From Nostoc sp. 'Peltigera membranacea cyanobiont' 210A (lineage in GTDB: Bacteria > Cyanobacteriota > Cyanobacteriia > Cyanobacteriales > Nostocaceae): a stretch of 64,000 nt of DNA. The translations under genes and the position numbers were made by a program. The stretch is from positions 719,748 through 783,747 of the forward strand of contig NZ_NOLJ01000001.1 in assembly GCF_002246015.1 (NCBI RefSeq). The letters are read 5' to 3'. Position 1 is the first letter of the stretch. Every line of letters begins with the position of its first letter. Positions 8,861 through 18,221 of the stretch are shown here, one piece after another. Below the pieces are notes generated by a model. The model saw only the letters and a program-made list of their open reading frames with translations. It did not search any database and had not been told where the DNA came from.

Positions 8861-10261
8861 TCAATCTTTTCCTTTGATCTTCTGCGGTACGAAACTCGGC
8901 AAGTCAGTACTGTCAACCGCAAAAGCGAAAAACTTGTTTGGGTTGTCAACACTTGTCGAATGGTTGCTATCCGGCGCTAAAGTACCAAGAAAATCGTTGT
9001 CATTGGCGATGAATAATGTATGCTTTTCGATTCCGTTGATCGTCACATCTTCTCCAAAGGCTAAACCTTCAAGCTTGGCAGGAATATCCTCTACTTTGAT
9101 GCCGTTTTGAGTTAGTGCAAGCACCACGTCGAGAAACAGGGTTTTACTAACTGCCTTGCCAACAAGGTTGCTTTCCCCGGTTATATTGCTTACTTCTTGA
9201 GCATTTGTCAGATCGATATGGTAAATCTTCTTAAAGGCAGCCTTGGAGCCGTCGCCCAAACCCTTGCCATCGCGTTCATCTACTAAGAATTCGCGATCGC
9301 TAATGGCCAAAATCTCGCTAACTGTGGGATATTTTGGTTTAGCCGCCGTACCAATATTATCTAGCTGATAGGCGTATTCCTGGGTAGCACCTGTGGCGAT
9401 GTCAATCTTGACGATTCTGGTATAAGCCCCATTAGTACCACCGTCCTGAAGCAGCGGACTCTGCAAAATGCCAACTAGGGTTTTACCGTTAGGAGTAATT
9501 GCAAGTCCTTCCATACCCTTGTTCGCAACCCGACCGGAGGTGTTGCCATTGATTTCTGTATCACTAACGGGACTCAAGTTGCTGATTGCAAACTTGTTAG
9601 GTAGGTTAAAGACCCTCATCCGCTTACCTGTATTGCGGTTAAATTCATATATATATGGGCCATATTCATCCGAGATAAATATCTGCTCTCCACTATTGGA
9701 TACACGCACCCCTTCAGGATCGAAACGCGCATTGTTGGGATATGTTGAGATTTGGGTGGGGTCGAAGTTGTCTGAACGTCCAGTGAAATAGTTTTTATTC
9801 TTGGTATTCAAGGCTGGGACACCGCTAGGTACACCCAGTCCCGCACCATTTCCGTAGTAAAGAGGGTCTTTGCTGAACAGCAGAGTTGTGTCAATTAAAG
9901 AAGGGGTAAGGGTGAAAGGCAACGCTGAACCAAGTTCGCTTGGTACAAGTTTCAGTTTGATAGTTTGCAAGCGGTTGATATAGGATGCGGTATCACTCAC
10001 AGCGCTGTTGTATGATACCGCATTTGGGCCTCTGTCTGGGATAGCGATAAAGGTATTATTGCCAGCGTAGGCTAGTCCCGACCCTAGACCACCCAAGAGA
10101 TTTCCTGCAACGCCGTTTTCTAGGGGAGCAGATGTTTCGGTGGAGCGATCGCCTATCTTACCATCTAGGCTCCCAATTGCAATCAATTTAACCTCTGCAT
10201 TGGCGGCAGGAGCCATTGCAAATAACATCAACAAGGACAAAATAAGACTTTTATTGAGCAT
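8861..10261 (-). CDS. Exported esterase-like phytase-family protein
   Basis: The 466-residue precursor starts with a signal peptide (KSLILSLLMLFAMAPAANA). The mature part matches the esterase-like phytase family, a beta-propeller fold: AYAGNNTFIAIPDRGPNA near the start, FDPEGVRVS and ISDEYGPYIYEF in the middle, GMEGLAITPNG, and a conserved end with AKLEGLAFGED and LFIANDNDF. Proteins of this family are exported or periplasmic and often linked to phosphate scavenging. It is divergent from the large phosphoesterase gene across a 695-bp gap, and Pho-box-like repeats lie upstream of each. Substrate specificity cannot be read from sequence. Confidence 0.82.
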   Translation of the reverse strand: MLNKSLILSLLMLFAMAPAANAEVKLIAIGSLDGKIGDRSTETSAPLENGVAGNLLGGLGSGLAYAGNNTFIAIPDRGPNAVSYNSAVSDTASYINRLQTIKLKLVPSELGSALPFTLTPSLIDTTLLFSKDPLYYGNGAGLGVPSGVPALNTKNKNYFTGRSDNFDPTQISTYPNNARFDPEGVRVSNSGEQIFISDEYGPYIYEFNRNTGKRMRVFNLPNKFAISNLSPVSDTEINGNTSGRVANKGMEGLAITPNGKTLVGILQSPLLQDGGTNGAYTRIVKIDIATGATQEYAYQLDNIGTAAKPKYPTVSEILAISDREFLVDERDGKGLGDGSKAAFKKIYHIDLTNAQEVSNITGESNLVGKAVSKTLFLDVVLALTQNGIKVEDIPAKLEGLAFGEDVTINGIEKHTLFIANDNDFLGTLAPDSNHSTSVDNPNKFFAFAVDSTDLPSFVPQKIKGKD

Positions 10262-10330
10262 ATCAGTTCTATTGCTAAAAGACAGTATTGATTGAAGAAT
10301 ATTGTCAGTTTTTTACTTTATTAGTATCTC

Positions 10331-10356
10331 TGATTAATGGTTAAGTAAAAATTAAG
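10331..10356 (-). promoter_or_regulatory. Pho-box-like direct repeats upstream of phytase-like gene
   Basis: Read on the minus strand this is CTTAATTT, three bases, CTTAACCA, then TTAATCA. Two CTTAA-type 8-mers spaced by 3 bases fit the cyanobacterial PhoB-type operator consensus (PyTTAAPyPy with 11-bp periodicity). It lies about 70-95 bases before the gene start. The third unit is poor, so binding is an inference. Confidence 0.45.
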
Positions 10357-10520
10357 CTCAGATTAATCAAAAATTATCAAACTTTATTTAAAAACTACAA
10401 ATAGTAGCATTCCCAATTTGTTAGCGAAACACAAAGAAAAACCACTTTATATAAAAGTTGGATAAAGATCAAGCCTAAAACGTAAAAATTAAATAGTCGG
10501 AATTCATCAGCCAAGTTAAA

Positions 10521-10753
10521 AATTATAGGACTTACGTACTTTACACATTGACCATTATGTGAAAAGTCAGCTTGTTAAACTAAAAGTCTTACCCTGCCTC
10601 GTTCCCAGGCTGTGCCTGGGAATGCGATCAAGTAGGCAGAGCCTACTTGTTTGACGGGAGGCAGAGCCTCCCATAAGAGCATTACAAGGTAGAGCCTTGT
10701 AACGAGAGTTAATTTACAGTTGGCTGTTTTTGTCAAGGCGTAAGTTCTAAATT
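10521..10753. repeat. MITE-like element with four stem-loops
   Basis: A 233-bp block is bounded by imperfect inverted ends, AATTATAGGACTTACG on the left and CGTAAGTTCTAAATT on the right. Inside, four consecutive perfect hairpins share a GGC(A/T)GAGCC-like centre: CCCAGGCTGTGCCTGGG, AAGTAGGCAGAGCCTACTT, GGGAGGCAGAGCCTCCC and TACAAGGTAGAGCCTTGTA (10603-10703). No coding frame is present. The structure fits a non-autonomous element or REP-like cluster in the divergent promoter region. Confidence 0.65.
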
Positions 10754-10894
10754 AAAAAAATTGCAAGTAATTTAATAACTAAAACCTGATTACTATATTT
10801 CCACTCAACAACATCAAAAAGGAATAAGGTGTTAAAAAAAACTTAACTAGATAAAATCCGCCACTACCAAAATATAACCAAAAATTACTGATGG

Positions 10895-10910
10895 CTTAAC
10901 CATTAACCAT
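10895..10910 (+). promoter_or_regulatory. Pho-box-like motif upstream of phosphoesterase gene
   Basis: CTTAACCATTAACCAT lies about 50 bases before the start at 10957. Its core CTTAACCATTAA is identical to the core of the motif facing the divergent phytase-like gene. Spacing of the two TTAACC units is 7 bases, not the canonical 11, so regulator identity is uncertain. Confidence 0.4.
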
Positions 10911-10956
10911 AAATATCTGTACTTGAATGGTTATGGTTATCCTATAGAAAAATCGC

Positions 10957-13900
10957 ATGAAAACTAGTAGAAACCAAGGGTATCTATTAAGTCTTTTGCT
11001 GGTAAGTAGCTTGAGTGCAAGTATCCAATCAGCTAGTGCTGGAACTACCAGACCGGTTGGTAACTCAGAGAGTGGAGCAGCTTTGCTACCTACAGGTCAA
11101 ATCATCACACCCGCAGCAGCACCAGGCTCGACGTTTGCACCTTTAGGAACTGGTTTGCGTACAGATGATAGTGCTGATGCTGCTGAAGCCGTAAGCACAG
11201 CCCTTAGCCCTGATGGAAAAACTTTACTGGTGCTTACTAGTGGCTATAACCAAAACTTCAAGGATGAAAATACAGGTAGTACTTTCACTTATCCTGTATT
11301 AGACCCGTTAACTGGCAAGCCAAGTGGTACAACAACCCCAAAAGCAGAATGGGTTTTTGTCTATGATGTCAGTAGCGGTAAGTTAGTTAAAAGACAACAG
11401 ATTAACATTCCCAATACCTATAATGGTTTGGCTTGGGCTAAAGATGGCTCGCGCTTCTTTGTATCAGGCGGGATTGACGATCGCGTGTATGTTTATGCAT
11501 CTAATGGTAGTCAGTACGTACCAGATGCTCCCTTTATTTTACTAGGTCACAATTCTAACCAAACTGCACCCTTCCCTAAATACGATGGTGGTTTGTTGAA
11601 GGATACACCAGCTAAGGCTGTGAGTACAGGAGCAGTTGTAGCAGGTATTGCAGTTAGCAAAGATGGCAAGACCTTAGTGGCTGCAAACTTTGAGAATGAC
11701 TCTATATCAATCGTTAACACTCCTACCCGTAAGGTAACTAAAGAAATTAAGTTCTTTAGGGCAGGCGATAAAATAGCAACTGGTGAATTTCCTTTTGATG
11801 TCGCGATCAAAAGTACAGAAAAAGGTCAAGCAGCTAAAGTTTTTATTAGTAGCCAGCGCGATAACGAAGTAGTTGCTGTTGAAATTACTTCTGGAAAAAT
11901 CACCCGTATACCAATAGGTAGCCAGCCAAACAAAGTACTGCTTTCGGCAGATCAAAATCGACTATATGTAGCTAATGGTAATGATGACTCGATTTCAGTC
12001 ATTGATACAAATAGCAATAGGGTTGTTCAAACCATCTCTCTGTCTCGCCCTGGTGAGAAATATAAAGGTGCTAATCCCAACTCTTTAACTCTCAGTCCAG
12101 ATGGACGAACACTTTATGTTACTCTAGGCGGCGAGAATGCGATCGCTGTTGTAGACTTGCAAGCTGGTCAGGTGAATGGACGCATCCCCACTGGCTGGTA
12201 TCCTAATTCTGTAAGTGTCAGCCTTGATGGTCAAAGACTTTACGTTGTCAATGCTAAAAGTAATTCCGGCCCCAACCCGTCAAACAGTCGGACGACACCA
12301 GCAGGACTTGCACGTAACACTAATTTTAAAAATGATTACACCTGGGCTTTAGAAAAAGCTGGGATCTCAATTATTCCAGTGCCAAGTAGCAGTACTCTAG
12401 CTACACTTTCGGCGCAAGTAGACAAAAACAACGGTTTTTACAATCGTCGTCCTGACCGAACAATGAGGTATTTACAAGGCAAAATTAAGCACGTTATCTA
12501 CATAGTTAAAGAAAACCGTACCTACGACCAAGTACTCGGTGACTTACCTATCGGTAATGGCGACCCAGAACTGACCTTGTTTCCCTACAAAATTTCACCC
12601 AACCATCACAAGCTATCCCTTGGTTTTGCAACTTTTGATAACTTCTACGACAGTGGTGAATCCAGTGGAGTTGGTTGGAGTTGGTCTACTTTTGGACGAA
12701 CGACAGATTACACCGAAAAAACTCAATCAGTTCTTTACGGAAACGCTGGCTTTAACGGCTTAACCTACGATTACGAAGGTACAAATCGGAATATCAGTCT
12801 TGGACTACCGCAAACTTCCTCGAATAATTCGCCAACCAATACCCGTATAACAGGAGTTTTAGATCCTTCTGGTGGGTCTTCAATATTGCCTGGAGACAGA
12901 GATGTTAATGCCCCCGAAGGAGATGGGGACTTAGGAGTTAATGTCATTGGTGGCTATCTTTGGGATTCAGCGCTACGTGCTGGCAAGACTGTACGCAATT
13001 ACGGCTTCTTCGTTGACAATGGCGCTCCCTATATTACTAGTCAAACTGATCCCACTAAACGCGATCCTCAAAACCCGGCTTATATTCCTATCTCCCCAAC
13101 TCCTTACGCAGACAAGATTCCCCAAGCTCCCGTTACTAAATCTGTATTGTTGGATAAAACCGACCCTTACTTTCGCTCATTCGACATGAATAATCCAGAT
13201 ATTTATCTGTATAACGAATGGGAAAGGGATATTAATCAGAATGGACTGCCTAACTTAATGCTTGTGCGTTTGGCTCACGATCATTTTGGTTCCTTTGGTA
13301 CTGCTTTGGCCGGGCTAAACACTCCTGAACTGCAAATGGCAGATAATGACTATGCTATTGGCAAGCTGGTAGAGAAAATTTCCCGGATGCCAGAGTGGAA
13401 AGAAACAGCGATTTTCATCATTGAAGATGACTCCCAAAATGGGCCAGATCACGTTGATTCGCACCGTTCGTTAGCTTACGTTATTTCGCCCTATACAAAA
13501 CGGGGTGTACTCGTCGGCACTAATTACAACACCATTAGTGTATTGCGGACGATGGAGGATTTATTAAATATTGGCTATTTGGGAATTACTGATGCCAATG
13601 CTCAACCAATGTCAGATGCCTTCACAAGACAACCAAACTTTGAGCCTTACACAGCTATTGTGCCAGGTAACTTGTGTGCTAAACCTGTAGATCCGAAACT
13701 AGTACCAGCTTGCCAAGACCCCAATGTTGAAAATACAGCAGCTGTGCCCATTCTAAATGATGCAAAATGGTGGGCTGCTATAACCAAGGGTTTCAATTTT
13801 ATCGGTGAAGATAACCTCGATGCAGAAGAATTCAACGAAATTCTTTGGGAAGGAATAAAGGGCGATAATATTCCTTATCCTAAAGAACGTAACGGTAAAA

Positions 13901-13980
13901 ACTTACGGCAAAACCGCGATCAACTTCTAAAGAATTGGCAATTGAGTCAAACGAATAACTCTACTGGCGCTAAGAAGTAA
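10957..13980 (+). CDS. Exported YncE-like propeller / phosphoesterase fusion
   Basis: The 1007-residue protein begins with a signal peptide (LLSLLLVSSLSASIQSASA). Residues 60-470 are YncE-type beta-propeller blades with recurring units such as LSPDGRTLYVTLGG and VSLDGQRLYVVNAKS. From about 510 (KHVIYIVKENRTYDQVLGD) to about 860 is a phosphoesterase domain of the PF04185/alkaline-phosphatase-like class, with the metal-site segments IFIIEDDSQNGPDHVDSHR and a DHFGSFG motif. It probably hydrolyses phosphate esters outside the cell; the substrate is unknown. The divergent phytase-like neighbour and the shared upstream motif suggest a phosphate-starvation role. A relic of a second copy lies at 8691-8770. 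Confidence 0.87.
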   Translation: MKTSRNQGYLLSLLLVSSLSASIQSASAGTTRPVGNSESGAALLPTGQIITPAAAPGSTFAPLGTGLRTDDSADAAEAVSTALSPDGKTLLVLTSGYNQNFKDENTGSTFTYPVLDPLTGKPSGTTTPKAEWVFVYDVSSGKLVKRQQINIPNTYNGLAWAKDGSRFFVSGGIDDRVYVYASNGSQYVPDAPFILLGHNSNQTAPFPKYDGGLLKDTPAKAVSTGAVVAGIAVSKDGKTLVAANFENDSISIVNTPTRKVTKEIKFFRAGDKIATGEFPFDVAIKSTEKGQAAKVFISSQRDNEVVAVEITSGKITRIPIGSQPNKVLLSADQNRLYVANGNDDSISVIDTNSNRVVQTISLSRPGEKYKGANPNSLTLSPDGRTLYVTLGGENAIAVVDLQAGQVNGRIPTGWYPNSVSVSLDGQRLYVVNAKSNSGPNPSNSRTTPAGLARNTNFKNDYTWALEKAGISIIPVPSSSTLATLSAQVDKNNGFYNRRPDRTMRYLQGKIKHVIYIVKENRTYDQVLGDLPIGNGDPELTLFPYKISPNHHKLSLGFATFDNFYDSGESSGVGWSWSTFGRTTDYTEKTQSVLYGNAGFNGLTYDYEGTNRNISLGLPQTSSNNSPTNTRITGVLDPSGGSSILPGDRDVNAPEGDGDLGVNVIGGYLWDSALRAGKTVRNYGFFVDNGAPYITSQTDPTKRDPQNPAYIPISPTPYADKIPQAPVTKSVLLDKTDPYFRSFDMNNPDIYLYNEWERDINQNGLPNLMLVRLAHDHFGSFGTALAGLNTPELQMADNDYAIGKLVEKISRMPEWKETAIFIIEDDSQNGPDHVDSHRSLAYVISPYTKRGVLVGTNYNTISVLRTMEDLLNIGYLGITDANAQPMSDAFTRQPNFEPYTAIVPGNLCAKPVDPKLVPACQDPNVENTAAVPILNDAKWWAAITKGFNFIGEDNLDAEEFNEILWEGIKGDNIPYPKERNGKNLRQNRDQLLKNWQLSQTNNSTGAKK

Positions 13981-14001
13981 GTCTTAAACGTCTAGTAAAA
14001 C

Positions 14002-14030
14002 GTAGAGACTTAGCACTGCTACGTCTCTAC
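14002..14030. terminator. Hairpin after phosphoesterase gene
   Basis: GTAGAGAC and GTCTCTAC pair around a 13-base loop that itself contains GCACTGC. This TAGAGAC...GTCTCTA stem is a common dispersed motif in Nostoc genomes; it may also act as a terminator, though no T-run follows. Confidence 0.4.
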
Positions 14031-14074
14031 AGGGTTTAAATAGTTTATTTATCTAATGCAACAGGAAAATTGAG

Positions 14075-14602
14075 ATGAAATTGTTTCAAAAATTAGCGAT
14101 CGCTACTAGTCTTGTTTTGGGTTTAGCTAACTTAAGCCCTAAATCTGCATCGGCTGCAATTATTAATTATGCGTTCAATGTTGATAGTTCTACAGCTAAA
14201 GGTAACGGTCTATTTAGCTTTGATGACGCAACTTTCAGTAATGATAATATTCCAGTAGCGCCAGTTCAATCGCTAAGTTTTCAATTCGATAATGACCCTA
14301 ATATTTACACCGCAAAGGATGATGTTGAATATCCAGATTATCCCGTTGCATTTCCAACTGTATCCTTAGCAGATAACGCACCTATTGGATTGCTGTACAG
14401 CTTCCTTGACAAAGCTAATCCTGATAAAAGTTACGACATTGCTGGAACATTATTTTCTGTTTCCGCCGAAACTTCCGATTCCGGTATAGTTTCTTATCGA
14501 CAAGTACCTGAACCTAGTACTTTAGGTAGCACACTTCTTCTTGGCACTATTGGCTTGTTCATGAAAAGAAAGGTAAGATCAATCAAAAACATTAAAGCTT
14601 AA
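14075..14602 (+). CDS. PEP-CTERM sorted exported protein
   Basis: The 175-residue precursor has an N-terminal signal peptide ending near PKSASAA and a C-terminal PEP-CTERM signal: VPEPST, a hydrophobic stretch (LGSTLLLGTIGLF) and a basic tail (MKRKVRS). Proteins with this tripartite tail are processed by an exosortase (EpsH/XrtA type) and end at the surface or in the exopolysaccharide matrix. The middle 115 residues are beta-rich and acidic without a recognised domain. No exosortase gene is in this window. It follows the phosphoesterase gene by 95 bp on the same strand. Confidence 0.85.
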   Translation: MKLFQKLAIATSLVLGLANLSPKSASAAIINYAFNVDSSTAKGNGLFSFDDATFSNDNIPVAPVQSLSFQFDNDPNIYTAKDDVEYPDYPVAFPTVSLADNAPIGLLYSFLDKANPDKSYDIAGTLFSVSAETSDSGIVSYRQVPEPSTLGSTLLLGTIGLFMKRKVRSIKNIKA

Positions 14603-14607
14603 CCTCG

Positions 14608-14659
14608 ACTTAAGAGGGTGTAATGTGGTTGGGTTCCCACGTGCGTACACTCTCTTAAG
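14608..14659. terminator. Long imperfect hairpin between PEP-CTERM and VOC genes
   Basis: CTTAAGAGGGTGTA and TACACTCTCTTAAG are nearly perfect inverted repeats just after the PEP-CTERM stop, with a loop that contains a small GTGG/CCAC stem. It may terminate the upstream transcript or be a small palindromic repeat element. Confidence 0.45.
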
Positions 14660-14687
14660 AATTGTATTAAAAAAAAGCAAAACTCCA

Positions 14688-15074
14688 ATGAAAACCACTG
14701 GTATTCATCATGTAGCGATTATTTGTTCTGACTACGAGCGCTCCAAAAAATTTTATGTCGAAACTTTAGGCTTTCCGATTATTCAAGAGACTTTTCGCGC
14801 CGCCAGAAATTCTTATAAATTAGATTTAAAAGTTGCAGAAAATACTCAAATCGAACTATTCTCTTTCCCAAATCCTCTAGAACGACCTAGTAAACCAGAG
14901 TCTTGTGGTTTAAGACATCTTGCTTTTCAAGTTGATGATGTAGAGGAAACTGTTTTTTATTTAAAATCAAAAGGGTTAGAGGTAGAAGATATCAGAGTTG
15001 ATGAAATTACAGGCAAGAAATATACTTTCTTTAAAGACCCAGATAATTTACCATTAGAAATTTATGAGCGTTAA
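14688..15074 (+). CDS. VOC-superfamily (glyoxalase I-like) metalloprotein
   Basis: The ATG at 14688 gives a 128-residue protein starting MKTTGIHHVAIICSDYE, the usual start of the YaeR/SMU1112c-type VOC group; an upstream in-frame GTG would extend it into a hairpin and is unlikely. The paired beta-alpha-beta-beta-beta modules place probable metal ligands at His in IHHVAI, Glu in TQIELFSF, His in LRHLAFQV and Glu in LPLEIYE. This group resembles glyoxalase I, but the true substrate is generally unknown. Confidence 0.85.
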   Translation: MKTTGIHHVAIICSDYERSKKFYVETLGFPIIQETFRAARNSYKLDLKVAENTQIELFSFPNPLERPSKPESCGLRHLAFQVDDVEETVFYLKSKGLEVEDIRVDEITGKKYTFFKDPDNLPLEIYER

Positions 15075-15180
15075 AATTACTGCTGACAGGTGAACTTGTT
15101 ATCACTAGAGATAATGAAGCAATTGCACCACTGTAATTGTCAATTTACTGAAATAAAGTTGTTTTGATTCTAAGTCAACT

Positions 15181-15678
15181 TTACGGCATAAAATTTATCT
15201 CGTTCTTTGGGGGACAGTAAATACTTCTACCAAAAGAATCGCCAGTTTCTGCATCCGTTAATTCCACAAGTTTAGCGTTATCAGTACAGATGCTTTTACC
15301 TCTAGACATTCTCAACTCACCTTGGACAAAACCAGTCACTATCCACACCATTCGGTTGTTAGAAATCGATGATTTGTACTCTCCTATTTTGGCTGCAAAT
15401 TCCTCATATCTTGTAAGTTTTGCTTCTGTGATTTGCATCTTACTAGACTTGTTGATAACATTTTCAATCGTAATCAAGCGGCTTGCTGGTAAGCTATTAT
15501 TTGCAGGATATATTCGTACTCTTGAGTTGAATGGTATTGGTTGATTGACTGGCTTTTTTGTCTGTACTGGTTTAGCTGTGACTGTCTGCACTAGCAATAA
15601 AGTACTGGTGCTAGCAAATATAAAAGCAGATAATGAAGTTATTGTAAAAATATTAACTGTAGTGCAAATGCGTTTCAT
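15181..15678 (-). CDS. Exported hypothetical protein
   Basis: A 165-residue protein with a hydrophobic N-terminal segment (IFTITSLSAFIFASTSTLLL) ending near VTAKP, consistent with a signal peptide. The mature part is about 125 residues with two cysteines (SICTDNA, SIYCPPK) that could form a disulphide. I recognise no domain. It is isolated, convergent with the VOC gene. No function is offered. Confidence 0.6.
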   Translation of the reverse strand: MKRICTTVNIFTITSLSAFIFASTSTLLLVQTVTAKPVQTKKPVNQPIPFNSRVRIYPANNSLPASRLITIENVINKSSKMQITEAKLTRYEEFAAKIGEYKSSISNNRMVWIVTGFVQGELRMSRGKSICTDNAKLVELTDAETGDSFGRSIYCPPKNEINFMP

Positions 15679-16037
15679 AATGCTCAGAATGTTAACAAGT
15701 TCATACCACTTTAAGCGATCGCTTCCATGAGTGTTTGCATCATCGTGCCAGAAACTATATTCTGGTCAGAACATCAAGTTTAGCCAGTATTCTTAAACCT
15801 TCTTCTCGGTTGCCAGTTGCGGCCATTGGTTTAAATCTGGTATATTCCCAGTCAAACAAAAAACTCAAAAGCGATCGCTAGTAGATAAATATCTGCAATA
15901 TCCAGCCAAAGAACCCAGGATAATGAATCATAATTAATCTCTATAGCTTTGAGTTATCAGCCATCAGCCACCAGTTACCAGCCGGAAGCTGAGATGCCGA
16001 ATAATCAAGGCTTTTGATTCAACTTAACGAATTGACT
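15679..16037. other. Intergenic region with a possible decayed minus-strand frame
   Basis: The gap holds two GCGATCGC octamers and tandem CAGCCA(C/T)CAG-type short repeats near 15957-15985. On the minus strand 15859-15755 encodes 34 residues (FDWEYTRFKPMAATGNREE...) that read like real protein but have only a TTG start and no recognised family; it may be a gene relic. Confidence 0.35.
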
Positions 16038-17057
16038 ATGAATTCTGAACAAATCAAAAATTCTCTAAATATTTCGCCAGCGATACGTGTGGGAGTACTG
16101 GGTTTCGGCGGACTCGGACAAGCAGCCGCCAAGGTAGTTGCTGGCAAACAAGAAATGATTTTAGTCGCAGCAGCAGATCAAAAAGGCTACGCTTACGCTG
16201 CTGAAGGTTTAAATACTGAAGCATCCGTTGCAGCCTATCAAGCCCAAGGTTCGGTAGGTTATTTAGAGCCAATTGGTACATTAACAAATCAAAGTATTCA
16301 GGATTTAATCGAAATAGCGGAAGTAGATGGGTATTTTCTGGCTTTACCCAACTTACCTAATGACTTTATTCCCAATGTCGCCAAGGAATTTATCAAATCT
16401 GGTTGGCGTGGGGTACTAGTAGATGCAATTAAACGCACGACTGCTGTAGAACAACTCCTAGCGATGAAAGATGAACTGCAAGCCGCCGGGATTACCTACA
16501 TGACAGGATGTGGTGCTACCCCTGGACTATTGACAGCAGCAGCAGCTTTAGCCGCCCAAAGTTACGCCGAAATTCATCAAGTTGAAATTACCTTTGGGGT
16601 GGGAATTGCTAACTGGGAAGCTTACCGTGCTACTGTTCGGGAAGACATTGGCCACATGCCTGGTTACACAGTAGAAGCTGCTAGAGCGATGACTGACGCG
16701 GAAGTAGAAGCACTACTAGATAAAACTAATGGTGTGCTGACCTTGAAAAATATGGAACACGCTGATGATGTGATGTTAGAAGTAGCCGGGATAGTAGGGC
16801 GCGATCGCGTTACAGTTGGTGGTGTAGTCGATACCCGCAATTCCAAAAAGCCTCTCAGCACCAATGTTAAGGTAACAGGACGTACCTTTGAAGGGAAGAT
16901 TTCCACCCATACCTTTACTCTGGGAGATGAAACCAGCATGGCAGCCAATGTCTGTGGCCCTGCTTTCGGCTATCTCAAAGCTGGTAGACAATTACACCAA
17001 CGCGGCATTTATGGAATATTCACTGCTGCCGAAATTATGCCCCAATTTGTTAGGTAA
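16038..17057 (+). CDS. Saccharopine dehydrogenase-like oxidoreductase
   Basis: The start chosen is ATG at 16038 ([11 protein letters not shown]); an in-frame TTG at 16014 is less likely. The 339-residue protein has an N-terminal Rossmann fold with [15 protein letters not shown] for NAD(P) binding and a C-terminal region containing [16 protein letters not shown] and [18 protein letters not shown]. It resembles the saccharopine dehydrogenase-like proteins found across cyanobacteria; the physiological reaction is not known and lysine metabolism should not be assumed. Tandem repeats follow the stop directly. Confidence 0.78.
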   Translation: MNSEQIKNSLNISPAIRVGVLGFGGLGQAAAKVVAGKQEMILVAAADQKGYAYAAEGLNTEASVAAYQAQGSVGYLEPIGTLTNQSIQDLIEIAEVDGYFLALPNLPNDFIPNVAKEFIKSGWRGVLVDAIKRTTAVEQLLAMKDELQAAGITYMTGCGATPGLLTAAAALAAQSYAEIHQVEITFGVGIANWEAYRATVREDIGHMPGYTVEAARAMTDAEVEALLDKTNGVLTLKNMEHADDVMLEVAGIVGRDRVTVGGVVDTRNSKKPLSTNVKVTGRTFEGKISTHTFTLGDETSMAANVCGPAFGYLKAGRQLHQRGIYGIFTAAEIMPQFVR

Positions 17058-17170
17058 ATAGGGACTGGGGACTAGGGACTAGGGACTAGGTAGGGACTAG
17101 GGACTAGGTAGGGACTGGGGACTAGGTAGGGACTGGGAATAACCAATCCCCAATCCCCAATCCCCAATTC
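17058..17170. repeat. Short tandem repeats (GGGACTA-type heptads)
   Basis: After the stop at 17057 come repeated GGGACTAG and GTAGGGACT units, then CAATCCC heptads that are partly complementary. This is the short tandemly repeated repetitive sequence style known from heterocystous cyanobacteria. Confidence 0.75.
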
Positions 17171-17209
17171 TTATAATGGTATTTCAACGCTGATAAATCG
17201 GAGGTAAGT

Positions 17210-18142
17210 GTGACCACTACGGTACACTGGCAAGAACGAGTTGGTAATCAAAGAGATTGGATTTGGCGTGGCTGGCAAACTCGCTACACTTACATTCGCC
17301 CTAGCCAAAGTCACCCCAATACAACACCGCTAATTCTGTTACATGGCTTTGGCGCTTCCATTGGTCATTGGCGACATAATTTAGAGGTGTTGAGTGAGCA
17401 TCACACAGTTTACGCTATAGATATGTTGGGTTTTGGCGCTTCTGAAAAAGCCGCCGCTAATTACAGCATCGAACTCTGGGTTGAACAAGTTTACGATTTC
17501 TGGAAAACATTTATCCGTCAACCAGCGATATTAATAGGTAATTCCAACGGTTCACTGATATCTATGGCCGCCGCCGCCACTCACCCCGATATGGTGCTGG
17601 GTATGGTGATGATGAGTTTACCAGACCCGTCATTAGAACAAGAAGCAATTCCTCCTCTGCTACGCCCACTCGTCACAGCAATCAAAAATGTTGTCGCTTC
17701 GCCGTTGATACTTAAACCTGTATTTAACTTCGTGCGCCGTCCTGGAGTGCTGCGTCGCTGGGCTAGTCTCGCCTATGCTAACCCAGAGGCGATTACCGAT
17801 GAACTTATCGAAATTTTAGCAGGGCCTCCCCAAGACCGGGGTTCTGCGAGGGCGTTTAGTGCTTTGTTCAAAGCTGCGATCGGAATTAATTTTAGTCCTA
17901 GTGTCAAGACAGTATTACCAACCTTAACAATTCCGATGCTTTTAATTTGGGGACAAAAAGACCGATTTGTGCCGCCAGCACTAGCTAGCCAATTTGCCCA
18001 ATATAACGAGAAGTTGGAACTGCTGAATCTGGAGGATGTAGGGCATTGTCCCCATGATGAATGTCCAGAACAAGTTAACCAAGCGATTTTAGATTGGATT
18101 GAGAGATGGATTGGCGTAGGCGTTCGCGTAGGCGTCTCGTAG
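17210..18142 (+). CDS. Alpha/beta-fold hydrolase
   Basis: The 310-residue protein starts at GTG 17210, with GGAGG (GATAAATCGGAGG) about 5 bases upstream. The classic hydrolase signatures are LILLHGFGASIGHWR (oxyanion region), nucleophile elbow IGNSNGSL with the catalytic Ser, Asp in WGQKDRFVPP and His in VGHCPHDE. It belongs to the broad family of cyanobacterial and plastid hydrolases near pheophytinase; the substrate is unknown. The last eight or nine codons (VGVRVGVS) are encoded by a dispersed repeat starting near 18117, so the C-terminus was extended or replaced by that repeat. Confidence 0.85.
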   Translation: MTTTVHWQERVGNQRDWIWRGWQTRYTYIRPSQSHPNTTPLILLHGFGASIGHWRHNLEVLSEHHTVYAIDMLGFGASEKAAANYSIELWVEQVYDFWKTFIRQPAILIGNSNGSLISMAAAATHPDMVLGMVMMSLPDPSLEQEAIPPLLRPLVTAIKNVVASPLILKPVFNFVRRPGVLRRWASLAYANPEAITDELIEILAGPPQDRGSARAFSALFKAAIGINFSPSVKTVLPTLTIPMLLIWGQKDRFVPPALASQFAQYNEKLELLNLEDVGHCPHDECPEQVNQAILDWIERWIGVGVRVGVS

Positions 18143-18167
18143 AGAAGCCCGCCGCAGGCATCGCCAA
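18115..18167. repeat. Dispersed Nostoc-type repeat running into coding sequence
   Basis: The block contains GCGTAGGCGTCTCGTAGAGA and AGCCCGCCGCAGGCATCGC (18146-18164). The reverse complement of the latter recurs at 51081-51099 with one change and at 56154-56172. The left part supplies the last codons and stop of the hydrolase gene. Confidence 0.75.
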
Positions 18168-18221
18168 CCATTTGTTGTTCCCTAAATATTATGCAATGGG
18201 GTGCGATCGCATCAGCAGTAC

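Noticed and set aside
15755..15859. 34-codon minus-strand frame with protein-like sequence
   Set aside because: Only a TTG start, no recognised family and too short; kept as a possible relic in the intergenic entry.
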